The notes below the pieces were generated by a model. It was given only the letters and a program-made list of their open reading frames with translations. It made no database searches and had not been told where the DNA came from. A stretch of DNA of 43,649 bases from Ignavibacterium sp. (GTDB lineage Bacteria > Zixibacteria > MSB-5A5 > GN15 > PGXB01): positions 1-43,649 of the forward strand of contig DYGG01000019.1 in the NCBI GenBank assembly GCA_020724775.1, in the 5' to 3' direction. Position 1 is the first letter of the stretch, and each line of letters starts with the position of its first letter. Positions 22,755 to 32,292 of this stretch are shown here, piece by piece. The translations under genes and the position numbers were made by a program.

Positions 22755-25214
22755 TTATTTAACGACTCGCTCGGGCCTTTCACCCATGGCGGGACGGTCA
22801 TTAAAGGTGAAAATCAGTTTTTCCTCATCGGCGCCGATAGTCAGATTGCAGTCGCCGGCGTACTGCCCGCGCAGGAGTTCTTCGGCCAGCGGGTCTTCCA
22901 GAAATTTCTGAATAGCCCGCTTCAGAGGCCGCGCTCCCAGCATCGGCTCGTATCCGTGATGCGCCAGGAATTCCCGCGCATCCTCGCTTAAGGTGAAACT
23001 TATTCCCTTGTCCGCCAATCGCTTGGCGACATCAGCCACCAGAATATCAACAATCAGCTTGATATGGTCGATTTCCAGTGAATGGAATATGACGATTTCA
23101 TCTATTCTGTTGAGCAGTTCCGGATTGAACAGTTTCTTCAGTTCATCGGTCACTTTCCGTTTCATCGTGTCATACGAGGCATCATCCTGCTCGGCGCCGA
23201 ATCCGACGGTCTTGCCGTCTTTAATTCTCCTGGTGCCGATATTGGAGGTCATGATAACCACGGTGTTCCGGAAATCGACTCTCCGTCCGAAAGAATCGGT
23301 CAGGGAGCCGTCATCCATGAGTTGCAGAAGAATATTGAAAACATCCGGGTGCGCCTTTTCGATTTCATCCAGCAGTACCACTGAATAGGGGCGACGGCGG
23401 ACCTTTTCGGTCAACTGCCCGCCCTCTTCATATCCGACATATCCGGGAGGAGCGCCAATGAGACGGGAGACGGCGAATTTCTCCATATATTCGGACATAT
23501 CGATTCGAATCAGCGATTCGGAATCTTCAAAGAGAAACTCGGCCAGAGCGCGCGCCAGTTCCGTTTTGCCGACGCCGGTAGGCCCAAGGAAGATGAAGGA
23601 GCCGATGGGACGACGGGGGTCGCCCAGCCCGGCGCGAGCTCTGCGAATGGCGCGGGTGATGGTGGAAATCGCTTCTTCCTGACCGATTATCCGCTTCTTC
23701 AGTTCTTCATCCATCCGCAGCAAGCGCTTGGATTCTTTTTCTTCAAGACGGAACAGGGGGATACCGGTCATCTTCGAGACCACCTGGGCAATGTCGTCTT
23801 CGCGGAGAGTTATACGCTCTTTTTCGCGCTGCTCTTCCCACTGCTTTTTCATATCCTGCAGTTTTTCGCGCTTGAATTTCAGTTCATCGCGAAGTTGCGC
23901 GGCCGTTTCGAAAGCCTGGTTCTTGACCGCTTTTTCTTTATCTTCCTGAAGGCGCGAAATGTCGCCTTCAATTTCGGTAAATTCCTGGGGTTTGACAAAC
24001 GTCGCCAGATGGGCGCGGCTTCCCGCTTCGTCAATAACATCCAGCGCCTTATCCGGCTGAAACTTTCCGCTGATATAGCGATTGGAAAGTTTCACGGCCG
24101 ATTCGATGGCATCATCGGATATTATCAGTTTGTGATGCTCCTCGTATTTGGGGCGGAGTCCCTTGAGAATCTTCACGGTATTCTCGTTGGAGGGCTGCTC
24201 TACCATGACGGTCTGGAAGCGTCGCTCCAGAGCGCCATCCTTTTCGATGTACTTGCGGTACTCGTTGAGGGTGGTAGCGCCAATACACTGAAGTTCCCCG
24301 CGCGACAGCGCCGGTTTGAATATGTTACTGGCGTCGAGTGAGCCCTCGGCGCCGCCGGCGCCGACGATGGTATGAAGTTCATCGATGAAGATAATGACAT
24401 CTTTGGAATTTATGATTTCGGTCATGACCGCCTTGAGACGCTCCTCGAACTGCCCGCGATACTTGGTACCGGCCACCAGCGAAGCCATATCGAGAGTGAC
24501 CACTCTCTTGTTTTCCAGAGTCTGCGGCACTTTACCCTCGACTATCCGCTGCGCCAGCCCTTCAACGATAGCGGTTTTGCCGACGCCCGGCTCCCCAATC
24601 AGAACCGGATTGTTTTTCTTGCGGCGGGAGAGAATCTGGCTGACGCGCTCGATTTCATCTTCGCGTCCGATAATCGGGTCGAGCCGTCCACGGCGGGCAA
24701 GTTCGGTCAGGTCGCGGCCGAAATGGTCGAGCGCCGGGGTTTTCGATTTTTTCCGTTTCCGTTTGAACGCCGACGGTTTGCCGCCCTGAATATTTTTCAA
24801 TTCCTCATAGACTTCTTTATAGTCGATTTCGTACATGGAAAGAACCTGGGCGGCGACACCTTCTTCATCCTTGAGCAAGGCCAGCAGGATATGTTCGGTG
24901 TCGATATCCTTGGATTTGAGCGCCCGCGCTTCCTGTCCGGAGACCTCCAGTGTCTTCTTGGCGCGCGCTGTCAACGGGAGATTCCCCATGGTCATGGTGC
25001 CGCCGGCCGGCTGCACCACTTCCTCGATGGAAGCCTTGAGGTCCTGGATTTCCAGTCCCAGGTTGTTGATAACCTCAACCGCCCGTCCTTCACCAAGGCG
25101 AATCAGCCCCAACAGGAGGTGCTCGGTCCCGATGTAGTCGTGACGAAGCCGGGCGGCTTCATCGCGCGCATACTCGATCGCCTTGCGGGCTAATTCCGTA
25201 AACATTTCGTTCAT
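22755..25214 (-). CDS. clpC: ATP-dependent Clp protease ATP-binding subunit ClpC
   Basis: An 819-residue Hsp100 unfoldase, close to the usual ClpC length (about 810). Domains in order: two Clp N-terminal repeats (~1-150), AAA+ 1 with Walker A GEPGVGKT (207-214), a middle domain carrying a UVR motif ([18 protein letters not shown], ~430), and AAA+ 2 with Walker A GPTGVGKT (544-551). A ClpP-docking loop VGF follows in KTVGFGAEQ. The UVR middle domain separates it from ClpA and ClpB. ClpC recognises arginine-phosphorylated proteins made by McsB and feeds them to ClpP. It directly follows mcsB (48-base gap), completing a mcsA-mcsB-clpC set. clpP is not in the window. Confidence 0.97.
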   Translation of the reverse strand: MNEMFTELARKAIEYARDEAARLRHDYIGTEHLLLGLIRLGEGRAVEVINNLGLEIQDLKASIEEVVQPAGGTMTMGNLPLTARAKKTLEVSGQEARALKSKDIDTEHILLALLKDEEGVAAQVLSMYEIDYKEVYEELKNIQGGKPSAFKRKRKKSKTPALDHFGRDLTELARRGRLDPIIGREDEIERVSQILSRRKKNNPVLIGEPGVGKTAIVEGLAQRIVEGKVPQTLENKRVVTLDMASLVAGTKYRGQFEERLKAVMTEIINSKDVIIFIDELHTIVGAGGAEGSLDASNIFKPALSRGELQCIGATTLNEYRKYIEKDGALERRFQTVMVEQPSNENTVKILKGLRPKYEEHHKLIISDDAIESAVKLSNRYISGKFQPDKALDVIDEAGSRAHLATFVKPQEFTEIEGDISRLQEDKEKAVKNQAFETAAQLRDELKFKREKLQDMKKQWEEQREKERITLREDDIAQVVSKMTGIPLFRLEEKESKRLLRMDEELKKRIIGQEEAISTITRAIRRARAGLGDPRRPIGSFIFLGPTGVGKTELARALAEFLFEDSESLIRIDMSEYMEKFAVSRLIGAPPGYVGYEEGGQLTEKVRRRPYSVVLLDEIEKAHPDVFNILLQLMDDGSLTDSFGRRVDFRNTVVIMTSNIGTRRIKDGKTVGFGAEQDDASYDTMKRKVTDELKKLFNPELLNRIDEIVIFHSLEIDHIKLIVDILVADVAKRLADKGISFTLSEDAREFLAHHGYEPMLGARPLKRAIQKFLEDPLAEELLRGQYAGDCNLTIGADEEKLIFTFNDRPAMGERPERVVK

Positions 25215-25262
25215 CTTGTCTACCGTCCTATTCTAAATTAATATTATCTACGTTAATAAGTC

Positions 25263-26321
25263 CTAATTGAGTTTGCTTCGAACCATCTCGGCTCTAACAA
25301 AATCACGCTCGTCGCTGTTCATTTCCCGCCCAAAAAATTTCTGCAAATGCGCCGGCTGGGATAGAAGCAAGATCTCATTAACCAGCGGGATGTCAATGAA
25401 ATTTATAATTCCCATCGCAATGCCCATCCGCACCGCCGACAATAAATTCATCACCTCTTCCGATGTCAGCACCCGGGCATGCTTCAATATGCCGTAGGCG
25501 CGCCAAATCTTGTCTATAATCTGGTTACTCGCCTCGGCGAGCAATCTCTCGCGCGCCTTGGCTTCATCTTCGATTATAGAACGAGTAACCGAGGCAATCT
25601 GTTCCAGAATCTCCTTCTCCGTTACTCCCAGGGTAGTCTGGTTGGAAACCTGAAAGAGGTTTCCCAGCACGTCGGTGCCCTCGCCATAAAAGCCGCGCAC
25701 CACCACTCCCATTTTACTTATTTTGGGGAGAACCCGTTCAATATCTTTGGTGATTACCAGCCCGGGAAGATGAATCAGGACGGAGGCGCGCATGCCGGTG
25801 CCGACATTTGTGGGGCAGGCGGTCAGGTATCCAAAATCGTTATCATAGTCGAATTTGAGGAAGCGGCCGATTTCATTATCCATATCGACCACCATCTGCC
25901 AGGCGACATCGGGGCTGAGTCCCGGCGCCAGACCCTGAATACGGAAATGGTCCTCTTCATTGACCATAACCGAGACCTGTTCGTCCTCACTGACAAAAAG
26001 CCCGCGAGAATTATGGTCCGGCTTTGGCATGAAAGTGGGGGACATCAGATGCCGCTCCACCAGGAAATCCCGGTCCAGCGGATCGAGTTCACCGGCGGAA
26101 AGAAATCTGCCCCGTTTCAGTTTTTCGGAGCGGGTGTACACGGAACTGAAATAGTTGACTATTTTCTCCCGCGATTCGGGGTCGGCCGCGGAGGGGTAGA
26201 TGCAGTCACTGACATTCCGCGCCAGCCTCACCCGGGTGGAAAGCACTACCATGCTCTCCTCTCCCTTGCCGGAGAGCCATCCGCTTATTCTCTTTGCCAT
26301 GTCTTCAAAAAGAGCCTGCAT
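25263..26321 (-). CDS. mcsB: Protein-arginine kinase McsB
   Basis: A 352-residue member of the phosphagen-kinase superfamily (B. subtilis McsB is 363). ATP-binding VLSTRVRLARN (26-36), NEEDHFRIQG (from 121, with the catalytic Glu region), the CPTNVGTGMRAS segment around the conserved Cys, and RGFYGEGTD are all present. So is the C-terminal RDFVRA motif that forms the phospho-arginine allosteric pocket, so a complete enzyme is expected. McsB phosphorylates Arg on misfolded proteins, tagging them for ClpCP. Its ATG overlaps the mcsA stop by one base (TAATG), indicating translational coupling to its activator McsA. Confidence 0.96.
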   Translation of the reverse strand: MQALFEDMAKRISGWLSGKGEESMVVLSTRVRLARNVSDCIYPSAADPESREKIVNYFSSVYTRSEKLKRGRFLSAGELDPLDRDFLVERHLMSPTFMPKPDHNSRGLFVSEDEQVSVMVNEEDHFRIQGLAPGLSPDVAWQMVVDMDNEIGRFLKFDYDNDFGYLTACPTNVGTGMRASVLIHLPGLVITKDIERVLPKISKMGVVVRGFYGEGTDVLGNLFQVSNQTTLGVTEKEILEQIASVTRSIIEDEAKARERLLAEASNQIIDKIWRAYGILKHARVLTSEEVMNLLSAVRMGIAMGIINFIDIPLVNEILLLSQPAHLQKFFGREMNSDERDFVRAEMVRSKLN

Positions 26322-26827
26322 TACTCCGCCTTGTGCGTTAAATCTGACTCCCTCACCGTCCGTAATTTATCCCGTAATTCGGCGGCGCGCTCGAAATCTT
26401 CACCTTCAATCGCTTTTTTCAATTCCGACTCGAGCCGCTCTTCCTCCTTTATCGAATGCTCCGTGCTGATATCGGAGACAGGCAGTTTCCCCTTATGCAG
26501 GGAGGAGCCATGTATTTTACGAAGCATTGGCTCCAGTTGTGACCGAAACGCCTGATAACAGGTGCCGCATCCGAATCGCCCCTGCTGCGTGAACTCTTCA
26601 AAGGTCAAGCCGCAGCGCGGGCATTTTAAGTCGGCGACCGGCTCACTTCGCTGGGAAAATTTGTGATGAAGGAAAGCCGCCAGCGGGAACGATTTATTTT
26701 CCAACGGCGAATGGAATCCTCTTTTGGCGGCGCAGTCCTTGCAGAGTGCCAGAACCACTTTTTCATTGTTGACAATCTGAGTTATATGGACTTCCGCCGG
26801 CTTTATATTGCAATCCTGGCAATTCAT
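26321..26827 (-). CDS. mcsA: McsB activator protein McsA (zinc-finger and UVR motif protein)
   Basis: About 168 residues from the ATG at 26827 (MNCQDCNIKP). A GTG at 26839 adds four residues but the family normally starts just before the first CxxC. Two zinc-binding pairs are seen in the N-terminal half (CQDC with CKDC; CPRC with CGTC). A UVR motif near the C-terminus (AIEGEDFERAAELRDKLR, ~135-155) matches UvrB/UvrC and ClpC. McsA activates McsB and links it to ClpC. It starts 13 bases after the lolD stop and overlaps mcsB by one base. Confidence 0.93.
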   Translation of the reverse strand: MNCQDCNIKPAEVHITQIVNNEKVVLALCKDCAAKRGFHSPLENKSFPLAAFLHHKFSQRSEPVADLKCPRCGLTFEEFTQQGRFGCGTCYQAFRSQLEPMLRKIHGSSLHKGKLPVSDISTEHSIKEEERLESELKKAIEGEDFERAAELRDKLRTVRESDLTHKAE

Positions 26828-26840
26828 AGGCTCAAACACC

Positions 26841-27551
26841 CTAATTCACGACAATTTCTTTAACTCGACCGTACTCAAGCATAACCATTTTTCGGCAGCT
26901 TCGCGCTAAATCTAAATTGTGCGTGGCGAGAAGAAAGGTGGTTCCGCGCGAAATATTGAGCTGGCTAAGCAGTTTATGCAGTTTTTCCCCGTTTTTCAAG
27001 TCAAGGTTCCCCGATGGCTCATCCGCTATCACCAATCCCGGTTCATTCACCAGGGCTCTTGCCACCGCAACCCTTTGCTGCTCACCACCTGAAAGCTGCC
27101 GCGGACGGTGCTTCATCCTATCAGATAAACCGACCTCCGCCAGAAGTTGTTCCGCGCGGCGGGAGGCTTCTGTAACCGAATGTCCCGCAATAAGGGACGG
27201 CATCATTACATTTTCTATGGCAGTGAAATCTTCCAGTAAATAATGGTGCTGGAAAACAAAGCCGACATGACGATTGCGAAAGAGCGCTAACTCGGCTTCA
27301 TTCCGCTCCAGAATCGACTCTCCCATAAGGGTAATTTCACCGCTGTCGGGCCGGTCGAGGCCGCCCAGAATATGCAGGAGGGTCGATTTCCCAACGCCGG
27401 ATTCCCCCACAACAGCCATCATATCTCCTTGATAGACTTGAAGATCAATCCCCCGCAAAACTTCCAGAGGCCCTTCAGAAGTCTGAAATTCGCGGCTGAT
27501 TCCCCGGGCATCCAGAAGACAGTTGTTTCCGGCCGAGTCCAATTCTGACAC
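26841..27551 (-). CDS. lolD: Lipoprotein-releasing ABC transporter ATP-binding protein LolD
   Basis: A 236-residue ABC ATPase of the LolD/MacB class. Walker A is GESGVGKS (49-56), the Q-loop lies in GFVFQHHYLLEDFTA, the signature is LSGGEQQRVAVARAL, Walker B is LVIADEPSGNLD, and the H-loop is in LLATHNLDLA. With the adjacent FtsX-like permease it would form a LolCDE-type complex that extracts lipoproteins from the inner membrane for transfer to the outer membrane. The start is GTG at 27551 with AGGGAGA upstream. LolD and MacB ATPases are alike; the permease topology next door favours Lol. Confidence 0.9.
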   Translation of the reverse strand: MSELDSAGNNCLLDARGISREFQTSEGPLEVLRGIDLQVYQGDMMAVVGESGVGKSTLLHILGGLDRPDSGEITLMGESILERNEAELALFRNRHVGFVFQHHYLLEDFTAIENVMMPSLIAGHSVTEASRRAEQLLAEVGLSDRMKHRPRQLSGGEQQRVAVARALVNEPGLVIADEPSGNLDLKNGEKLHKLLSQLNISRGTTFLLATHNLDLARSCRKMVMLEYGRVKEIVVN

Positions 27552-27623
27552 TCTCCCTGTTATCCTTTGTTATATATATACTTATTTTCGCCAGAATCGT
27601 CAAATAGTTTAGATAAGCCCCTG

Positions 27624-28853
27624 CTATTGGCGCAGAACCTCAATGACCGACTGCGATGCGGCGCGATGGGCCGGGTAAAGCGCGGCAAAAAAACAGATGA
27701 CCAGCGTCACCATCCCGGCCATAAAAAGGTCCAGCGGGTGAACATCGATTGGAAGGTAGCTGATAAAATAAAGGTCGGGTGGGAGCGAAATGATAGCATA
27801 ACGGTTCTGCAGCCAGGCGGCGGCAAGCGCCATCCCCCAGCCGCCCAGAATGCCAATGGTTCCGATTACAATTCCATTGAGTATGAATATCTTTCTTATG
27901 GAATTGGGGGTACATCCGATAGTTTTGAGAATGCCGATTTCCGAGCGCTTTTCCATAGCCAGCATCACCAGCGTCGAGATAATTGAAAAGGCGGCGACAA
28001 GAACGATAAGGATAAATCCGATGAATAGAATCTTTTTCTCCATGGAAATCCAGGCGAAGAGATTCTTGTGCAGAATATTCCAGGGGACAATGTCATAACC
28101 GTAACCGAGAGCGCTCTGAATTTCGGGAGCAATCTTTTCCGCCAGATAGATATCGGTCAACTTGAGATGAATGGCGGTCACTTCATCTTCCATCTGAAAG
28201 AGCTTCTGCGCCGAGGCGAGCGATATATACGCCATCTCGGAATCAAACTCGTACATGCCGGTTTCGAAGATTCCGGTCAGGTAGAATTTGGCGATGCGGG
28301 GACGGGTGGAACGACGAAGGTCTTCACCTCGAAGCGAATAAAGCACGACCGGGTCGCCGACGGTTACTCCCAGACGGTCCGCCAGGGAGAGTCCCATCAG
28401 GATGCCGGAGGCATTTTCGCTGGTGTCGATAAGCGGCAGGTCAAAGGTGTAGGCTCCCTTGACGACGTCGTCGGCAATGTTGGCGGTTTTCATTTCCTCT
28501 TCGAGAACGATACCGCGCACCACGATGCCGTCACCGGCGGAAGCCGACGACACAGCCGCCTTGTAGTAAATAAAGGGTGACGCCGCCACTACGTCAGGAA
28601 TCTTTTCCACTTCGGCAACAACTCGCTGATAATCACGAATGGTCATCGAGTCCTTGGGGAAAATTGAAATATGGGATGTAGTTCCCAGGAGTCTCTTGCG
28701 CAACTCGCCCTCGAAGCCATTATGCATCGACATCACAAAGCAGACAACCGCCACTCCCAGCGTCACGCCAAACGTGGTAATCCAGGTAGAAACAGAAGTA
28801 AAGAAACGACCGGAGCGAAGGTACCGTCCGGCTATAAGGCGCTCGTAATACAT
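27624..28853 (-). CDS. lolC: Lipoprotein-releasing system permease (LolC/LolE family)
   Basis: A 409-residue FtsX-like permease. The N-terminal start YERLIAGRYLRSGRFF and first helix (~20-45) are typical of LolC/LolE. A periplasmic domain (~45-260) is followed by three helices (~275-300, 320-350, 370-400), with the conserved KRSEIGILKTIGCTP coupling segment at ~305-320 that contacts LolD. Only one permease gene is present, so it may act as a homodimer (LolF-type) rather than the LolC/LolE heterodimer. It lies 13 bases downstream of lysS and 72 bases upstream of lolD. Confidence 0.88.
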   Translation of the reverse strand: MYYERLIAGRYLRSGRFFTSVSTWITTFGVTLGVAVVCFVMSMHNGFEGELRKRLLGTTSHISIFPKDSMTIRDYQRVVAEVEKIPDVVAASPFIYYKAAVSSASAGDGIVVRGIVLEEEMKTANIADDVVKGAYTFDLPLIDTSENASGILMGLSLADRLGVTVGDPVVLYSLRGEDLRRSTRPRIAKFYLTGIFETGMYEFDSEMAYISLASAQKLFQMEDEVTAIHLKLTDIYLAEKIAPEIQSALGYGYDIVPWNILHKNLFAWISMEKKILFIGFILIVLVAAFSIISTLVMLAMEKRSEIGILKTIGCTPNSIRKIFILNGIVIGTIGILGGWGMALAAAWLQNRYAIISLPPDLYFISYLPIDVHPLDLFMAGMVTLVICFFAALYPAHRAASQSVIEVLRQ

Positions 28854-28866
28854 CCCTGAATGAAAC

Positions 28867-30393
28867 TCATTCCCCGCCGTCGGGGGCGGTCGTTTCCGGG
28901 CGCATCTGCGGGAAGAATATTACATCACGGATAGAATGGCTGTCGGTCAGAATCATGACCAGGCGGTCAATGCCAAACCCGAGTCCGCCGGTTGGAGGCA
29001 TGCCATAAGAGAGCGCCATAAGGAAATCTTCATCGAGCTGATGCGCCTCTTCATCTCCCGCTTTGCGCTGCTCCATCTGCGACAAAAACCGCCGTCGCTG
29101 CTCTTCCGGGTCATTCAGTTCCGAGAAGGCGTTGCCGGTTTCCAGACCGGCAATGAAGAGTTCGAAGCGCTCTGTCAAACGCGGCTGGCTGCGATGGGTT
29201 TTCGCCAGAGGGGAAATCTCCAGAGGGAAATCCATGATGAAGGTCGGCTGAACCAAAGTCGGCTCGACTTTCTGCTCAAAGAAGGCTTCCACCACTTTCC
29301 CCCAATTGGTCATTTCGGTGACATCGATGCCGGATTCGCGCGCTCGGGCTTTAGCCGTTTCAAAATCGAGCGGCAACAGGTCTATGCCGGTAGCTTCTTT
29401 TACGGCATCTATCATCGAGATAGCTTTAAACGGAGGCTCGAAGTCGAGCTCCTTGCCCTCGTACATGATTTTATACTTGCCGTGCAGGTCGAAAACCGTC
29501 TTGCGCAGCAACCGCTGAAAGAGCTCCATGATGTCGTGGTAGTCGGCGTATGCCCAGTACAATTCAATCATGGTAAATTCCGGGTTGTGCAGACGGTCCA
29601 TTCCTTCATTGCGGAAATCCTTGCAGAGTTCCCAGACTTTCTCAAAGCCGCCGACAATCAGCCGCTTGAGATATAATTCATCGGCAATGCGCAAATAGAG
29701 GTCGATATCAAGGGTGTTATGATGGGTAACAAAGGGTCGGGCCGAGGCGCCGCCGTATAGAGGCTGCAGAATCGGCGTCTCCACCTCAAGAAAGCCTTCG
29801 TCATTGAGAAAACCGCGGATGAAACGAATGATGCGGCTTCGTTTGACGAACGTCTCCCGCACCTCCGGGTTCACGATCAGGTCAACATACCGGCGGCGGT
29901 AGCGGACTTCTTTGTCCACCAGCCCGGCATGTTTATCGGGAAGGGGGTGGAGCGATTTAGCGAGGATTTCGTAACTCTCGACCATGACTGTTTTCTCGCC
30001 GGTGCGGGTGGTAAAAAGTTTGCCCTGCACGCCGATTATATCGCCGAGGTCAAGACGGTCAAACCTCTCGAAGGGAGTTTCGCCGACATTATTTATTTTC
30101 AGATAAACCTGAATGCGGGCGGAGTGGTCCCGGATATCGGCAAACAGGGCTTTGCCCATCCGGCGCTTGAGCATCATACGCCCGGCCAGCCGCACAATAG
30201 TCTCCTGCGCGGCAAAGGTGTCAAAATTGTCCAGCGCTTGGGCTATAGAATGAGTTTTGGCGAAACGATAGGGATAAGGATTGAGCCCTTCCTGACGCAA
30301 CTCCGCCACTTTGCGGCGGCGAATTTCTATCAGTTCTTCCAGGGGAATCTGGGGACGTTCATCTTCGGTTGGCAATTTATCTTTATTTTCCAT
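28867..30393 (-). CDS. lysS: Lysyl-tRNA synthetase, class II
   Basis: A 508-residue class II enzyme (E. coli LysS is 505). It has an N-terminal OB-fold anticodon-binding domain (~55-165, VRLAGRMMLKRRMGKALFAD). The catalytic domain carries motif 2 (FRNEGMDRLHNPEFTMIELYW) and motif 3 (GLGFGIDRLVMILTD with FFPQMRPE). It charges tRNA-Lys in the cytoplasm. It is 9 bases downstream of coaD and 13 upstream of the Lol permease, so it is embedded in a long operon. No truncation or unusual residue is visible. Confidence 0.97.
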   Translation of the reverse strand: MENKDKLPTEDERPQIPLEELIEIRRRKVAELRQEGLNPYPYRFAKTHSIAQALDNFDTFAAQETIVRLAGRMMLKRRMGKALFADIRDHSARIQVYLKINNVGETPFERFDRLDLGDIIGVQGKLFTTRTGEKTVMVESYEILAKSLHPLPDKHAGLVDKEVRYRRRYVDLIVNPEVRETFVKRSRIIRFIRGFLNDEGFLEVETPILQPLYGGASARPFVTHHNTLDIDLYLRIADELYLKRLIVGGFEKVWELCKDFRNEGMDRLHNPEFTMIELYWAYADYHDIMELFQRLLRKTVFDLHGKYKIMYEGKELDFEPPFKAISMIDAVKEATGIDLLPLDFETAKARARESGIDVTEMTNWGKVVEAFFEQKVEPTLVQPTFIMDFPLEISPLAKTHRSQPRLTERFELFIAGLETGNAFSELNDPEEQRRRFLSQMEQRKAGDEEAHQLDEDFLMALSYGMPPTGGLGFGIDRLVMILTDSHSIRDVIFFPQMRPETTAPDGGE

Positions 30394-30402
30394 TTGACAG
30401 AG

Positions 30403-30915
30403 TTATGGCTTTGAATTTTTCACTTTTTGCAGAAGCGCTCGCGCCACCGGAGGCGGCACCAGACCATTGATTTCCCCGTTGTTGCGAGCGACATCCTTGA
30501 CAATGGTTGAGGAGAGATAGACCCAGGAAAGCGACGGCATCAAGAAAACGGTTTCGACATTTCGGGCAAGCTTGCGGTTCATTAAAGCCATCTGAAATTC
30601 ATACTCGAAATCGGAGACCGCCCGCAGACCGCGAATAATGGCGCAGGCATGGTGTTTCTTCGCCAGGTCGGCCAGAAGACCGTCAAATTTGATTACCTCA
30701 ATTCCTTTCATTCCCCGCAGGGACTTTTGCACCAGCTCAAATCTTTCCAGGTGGTCAAAGTATGGGTTCTTTCGCGCGTTTTTCGCCACGGCTACGATAA
30801 GAGTATCAAAAAGATGAACCGCCCGTTCAATGAGAGAGATATGCCCATTGGTGATAGGGTCAAAAGTGCCGGGATAAATGGCAATTCTCCCTCTCTTAAT
30901 CTTTCTTGACGGCAT
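30403..30915 (-). CDS. coaD: Phosphopantetheine adenylyltransferase
   Basis: A 170-residue nucleotidyltransferase (usual length about 160). IAIYPGTFDPITNGHISLIERA contains the (H/N)GH-type ATP-binding motif, VYLSSTIVKDVARNNGEI is the C-terminal ISSTxVR-like signature, and RGLRAVSDFEYEFQMALMNR is diagnostic. It catalyses the penultimate step of coenzyme A synthesis (4'-phosphopantetheine to dephospho-CoA). It overlaps the end of rsmD by 20 bases, a common rsmD-coaD arrangement. Confidence 0.96.
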   Translation of the reverse strand: MPSRKIKRGRIAIYPGTFDPITNGHISLIERAVHLFDTLIVAVAKNARKNPYFDHLERFELVQKSLRGMKGIEVIKFDGLLADLAKKHHACAIIRGLRAVSDFEYEFQMALMNRKLARNVETVFLMPSLSWVYLSSTIVKDVARNNGEINGLVPPPVARALLQKVKNSKP

Positions 30916-31441
30916 AAAAGGTCACCTCTGTCTGGCCGAACTTGCGGCTTTTAAGCACCGTCATCCGGTCATGGGTAATATCAATACCTGATTTATGTTC
31001 AATAATAAGGAATCCCTCAGGGGCAAGCAAGTTATATTCAAGAACGGCGTCAATGACAGCCTGCGGAAGTATCTTGTCGTACGGCGGGTCGGCGAAAATC
31101 AGGTCGAAACGGCGATTGCTGTCGGATAGAAAGCGGCAGGCTTTGAGATAATCCATCTCCAGAATCTCCATTCTCAGGGCAAGAGAATTGAGATTGGCAA
31201 TGATACTCTGCTTCTGTTTGTGGGCAATTTCGACAAAGACGGCAGTGACGGCGCCGCGCGAGAGGGCTTCGATTCCCAACGCCCCGGAGCCGGCGAAGAG
31301 GTCAAGGACAGTCTTGCTCTCGATATCATTCATCAGAATATTGAAAATCGACTGACGCACCTTATCGGTGGTCGGCCGGGCGGCGAGACCGGGTGCGCTG
31401 CGCAGGGCTCGACCCCGATATATGCCTCCAGTGACACGCAT
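30896..31441 (-). CDS. rsmD: 16S rRNA (guanine-966-N2)-methyltransferase RsmD
   Basis: A 181-residue SAM-dependent methyltransferase of normal size. The N-terminus (RVTGGIYRGRAL, RPTTDKVRQSIFNIL) is the RsmD signature, VLDLFAGSGALGIEALSRGA is the SAM-binding motif, and IFADPPYDK is the catalytic (D/N)PPY motif. It modifies G966 of 16S rRNA during 30S assembly. Its ATG shares one base with the stop of the PilM-like gene upstream (TGATG), and it overlaps coaD by 20 bases. Confidence 0.95.
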   Translation of the reverse strand: MRVTGGIYRGRALRSAPGLAARPTTDKVRQSIFNILMNDIESKTVLDLFAGSGALGIEALSRGAVTAVFVEIAHKQKQSIIANLNSLALRMEILEMDYLKACRFLSDSNRRFDLIFADPPYDKILPQAVIDAVLEYNLLAPEGFLIIEHKSGIDITHDRMTVLKSRKFGQTEVTFYAVKKD

Positions 31442-32292
31442 CAGGAAACTACCGTCAGTCCCAGTCCGACCAGGAACAAGGCTGAAGGGTTTGCGGCGCT
31501 GTCCGCAAATAGTTCCGTTCGGAATTCCGGAAAGGCAATTTTGACACGAAGCAGCTGCGAGAGAGGCTCGGCGAGGGTAGTATCGGCTTTCTCGCCGCAG
31601 AGTATTACCAAAGACAGCGGGGCGGTGAAACCATCTTTGAAGAGGAGCGATTGACGGTATCGGACCAGGGCGGCGATATCAATCAAAGCCGATTTGCACG
31701 CGGCGGAATCGTTTTCATCCGGAAAACTTCGCGCAACAAATCCGGTTGCCACGGTGACACCTTTATTCAGAAAGACAAGAAGAGTCTGGTGACGGTCGAT
31801 GTTCACCAGACAGACCAGGTCGCCTCCGAGAGGACGGCAGAATTTTCGGTACCCTTCGGCAAGCGCCAGGGAGCGGAGACGAAAACCGGAAGGACGATGA
31901 ATTTTTTCCTCCAGCCGCTCAATCTGCTCTTCGACCAATTTCCGCTGATAAGCCACGACCAGCCTCTCCCGACCTCCATTTACGGCGTACGTCTCCAAAT
32001 AGTAGCGACCGGCATCTTCGGGAAGAGAAGTCAGCAGTTCAAAGAGGGCGGTTTTGTCTGCGCTCAAAGTCGGCTCATCGGGCGGCTTGACCAGTTTGAT
32101 TACCGCCTGATTGTCCGGGACGGCAAAATAGAGTTCAGCGTTAGAGTCAAACTTATCCCGACAGAGGTCTGAATCGGGCGATTCCTGGAGAGATTCAATC
32201 AGGGCTCGCCCCGGTTCGGAAGTCATTGTCGCCAATCGGAATCTTCCGGGAAGAAAATCGAGCCCGTGCACTCTGCCGCGAAGCGTTACCAT
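31441..32292 (-). CDS. PilM-like protein of uncertain function
   Basis: A 283-residue protein that resembles type IV pilus assembly ATPase-fold protein PilM in outline: an early GLDFLPGRFRLA strand, a middle segment (DLVCLVNIDRHQTLLVFLNKGV, ~160-180) and an end pattern (ILCGEKADTTL ... LFLVGLGLTVVS). The usual phosphate-binding motifs of the actin fold are poorly preserved, so it may not bind ATP. It overlaps the ComEA-like gene by 7 bases and rsmD by 1. No PilN/O/Q genes are nearby. A DNA-uptake or envelope role is possible from context but weakly supported. Confidence 0.5.
   Translation of the reverse strand: MVTLRGRVHGLDFLPGRFRLATMTSEPGRALIESLQESPDSDLCRDKFDSNAELYFAVPDNQAVIKLVKPPDEPTLSADKTALFELLTSLPEDAGRYYLETYAVNGGRERLVVAYQRKLVEEQIERLEEKIHRPSGFRLRSLALAEGYRKFCRPLGGDLVCLVNIDRHQTLLVFLNKGVTVATGFVARSFPDENDSAACKSALIDIAALVRYRQSLLFKDGFTAPLSLVILCGEKADTTLAEPLSQLLRVKIAFPEFRTELFADSAANPSALFLVGLGLTVVS

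Noticed and set aside
25479-26555. 358-codon open frame on the + strand
   Set aside because: It is antisense to mcsB and mcsA, both of which are clearly recognised; the product has no coherent domain.
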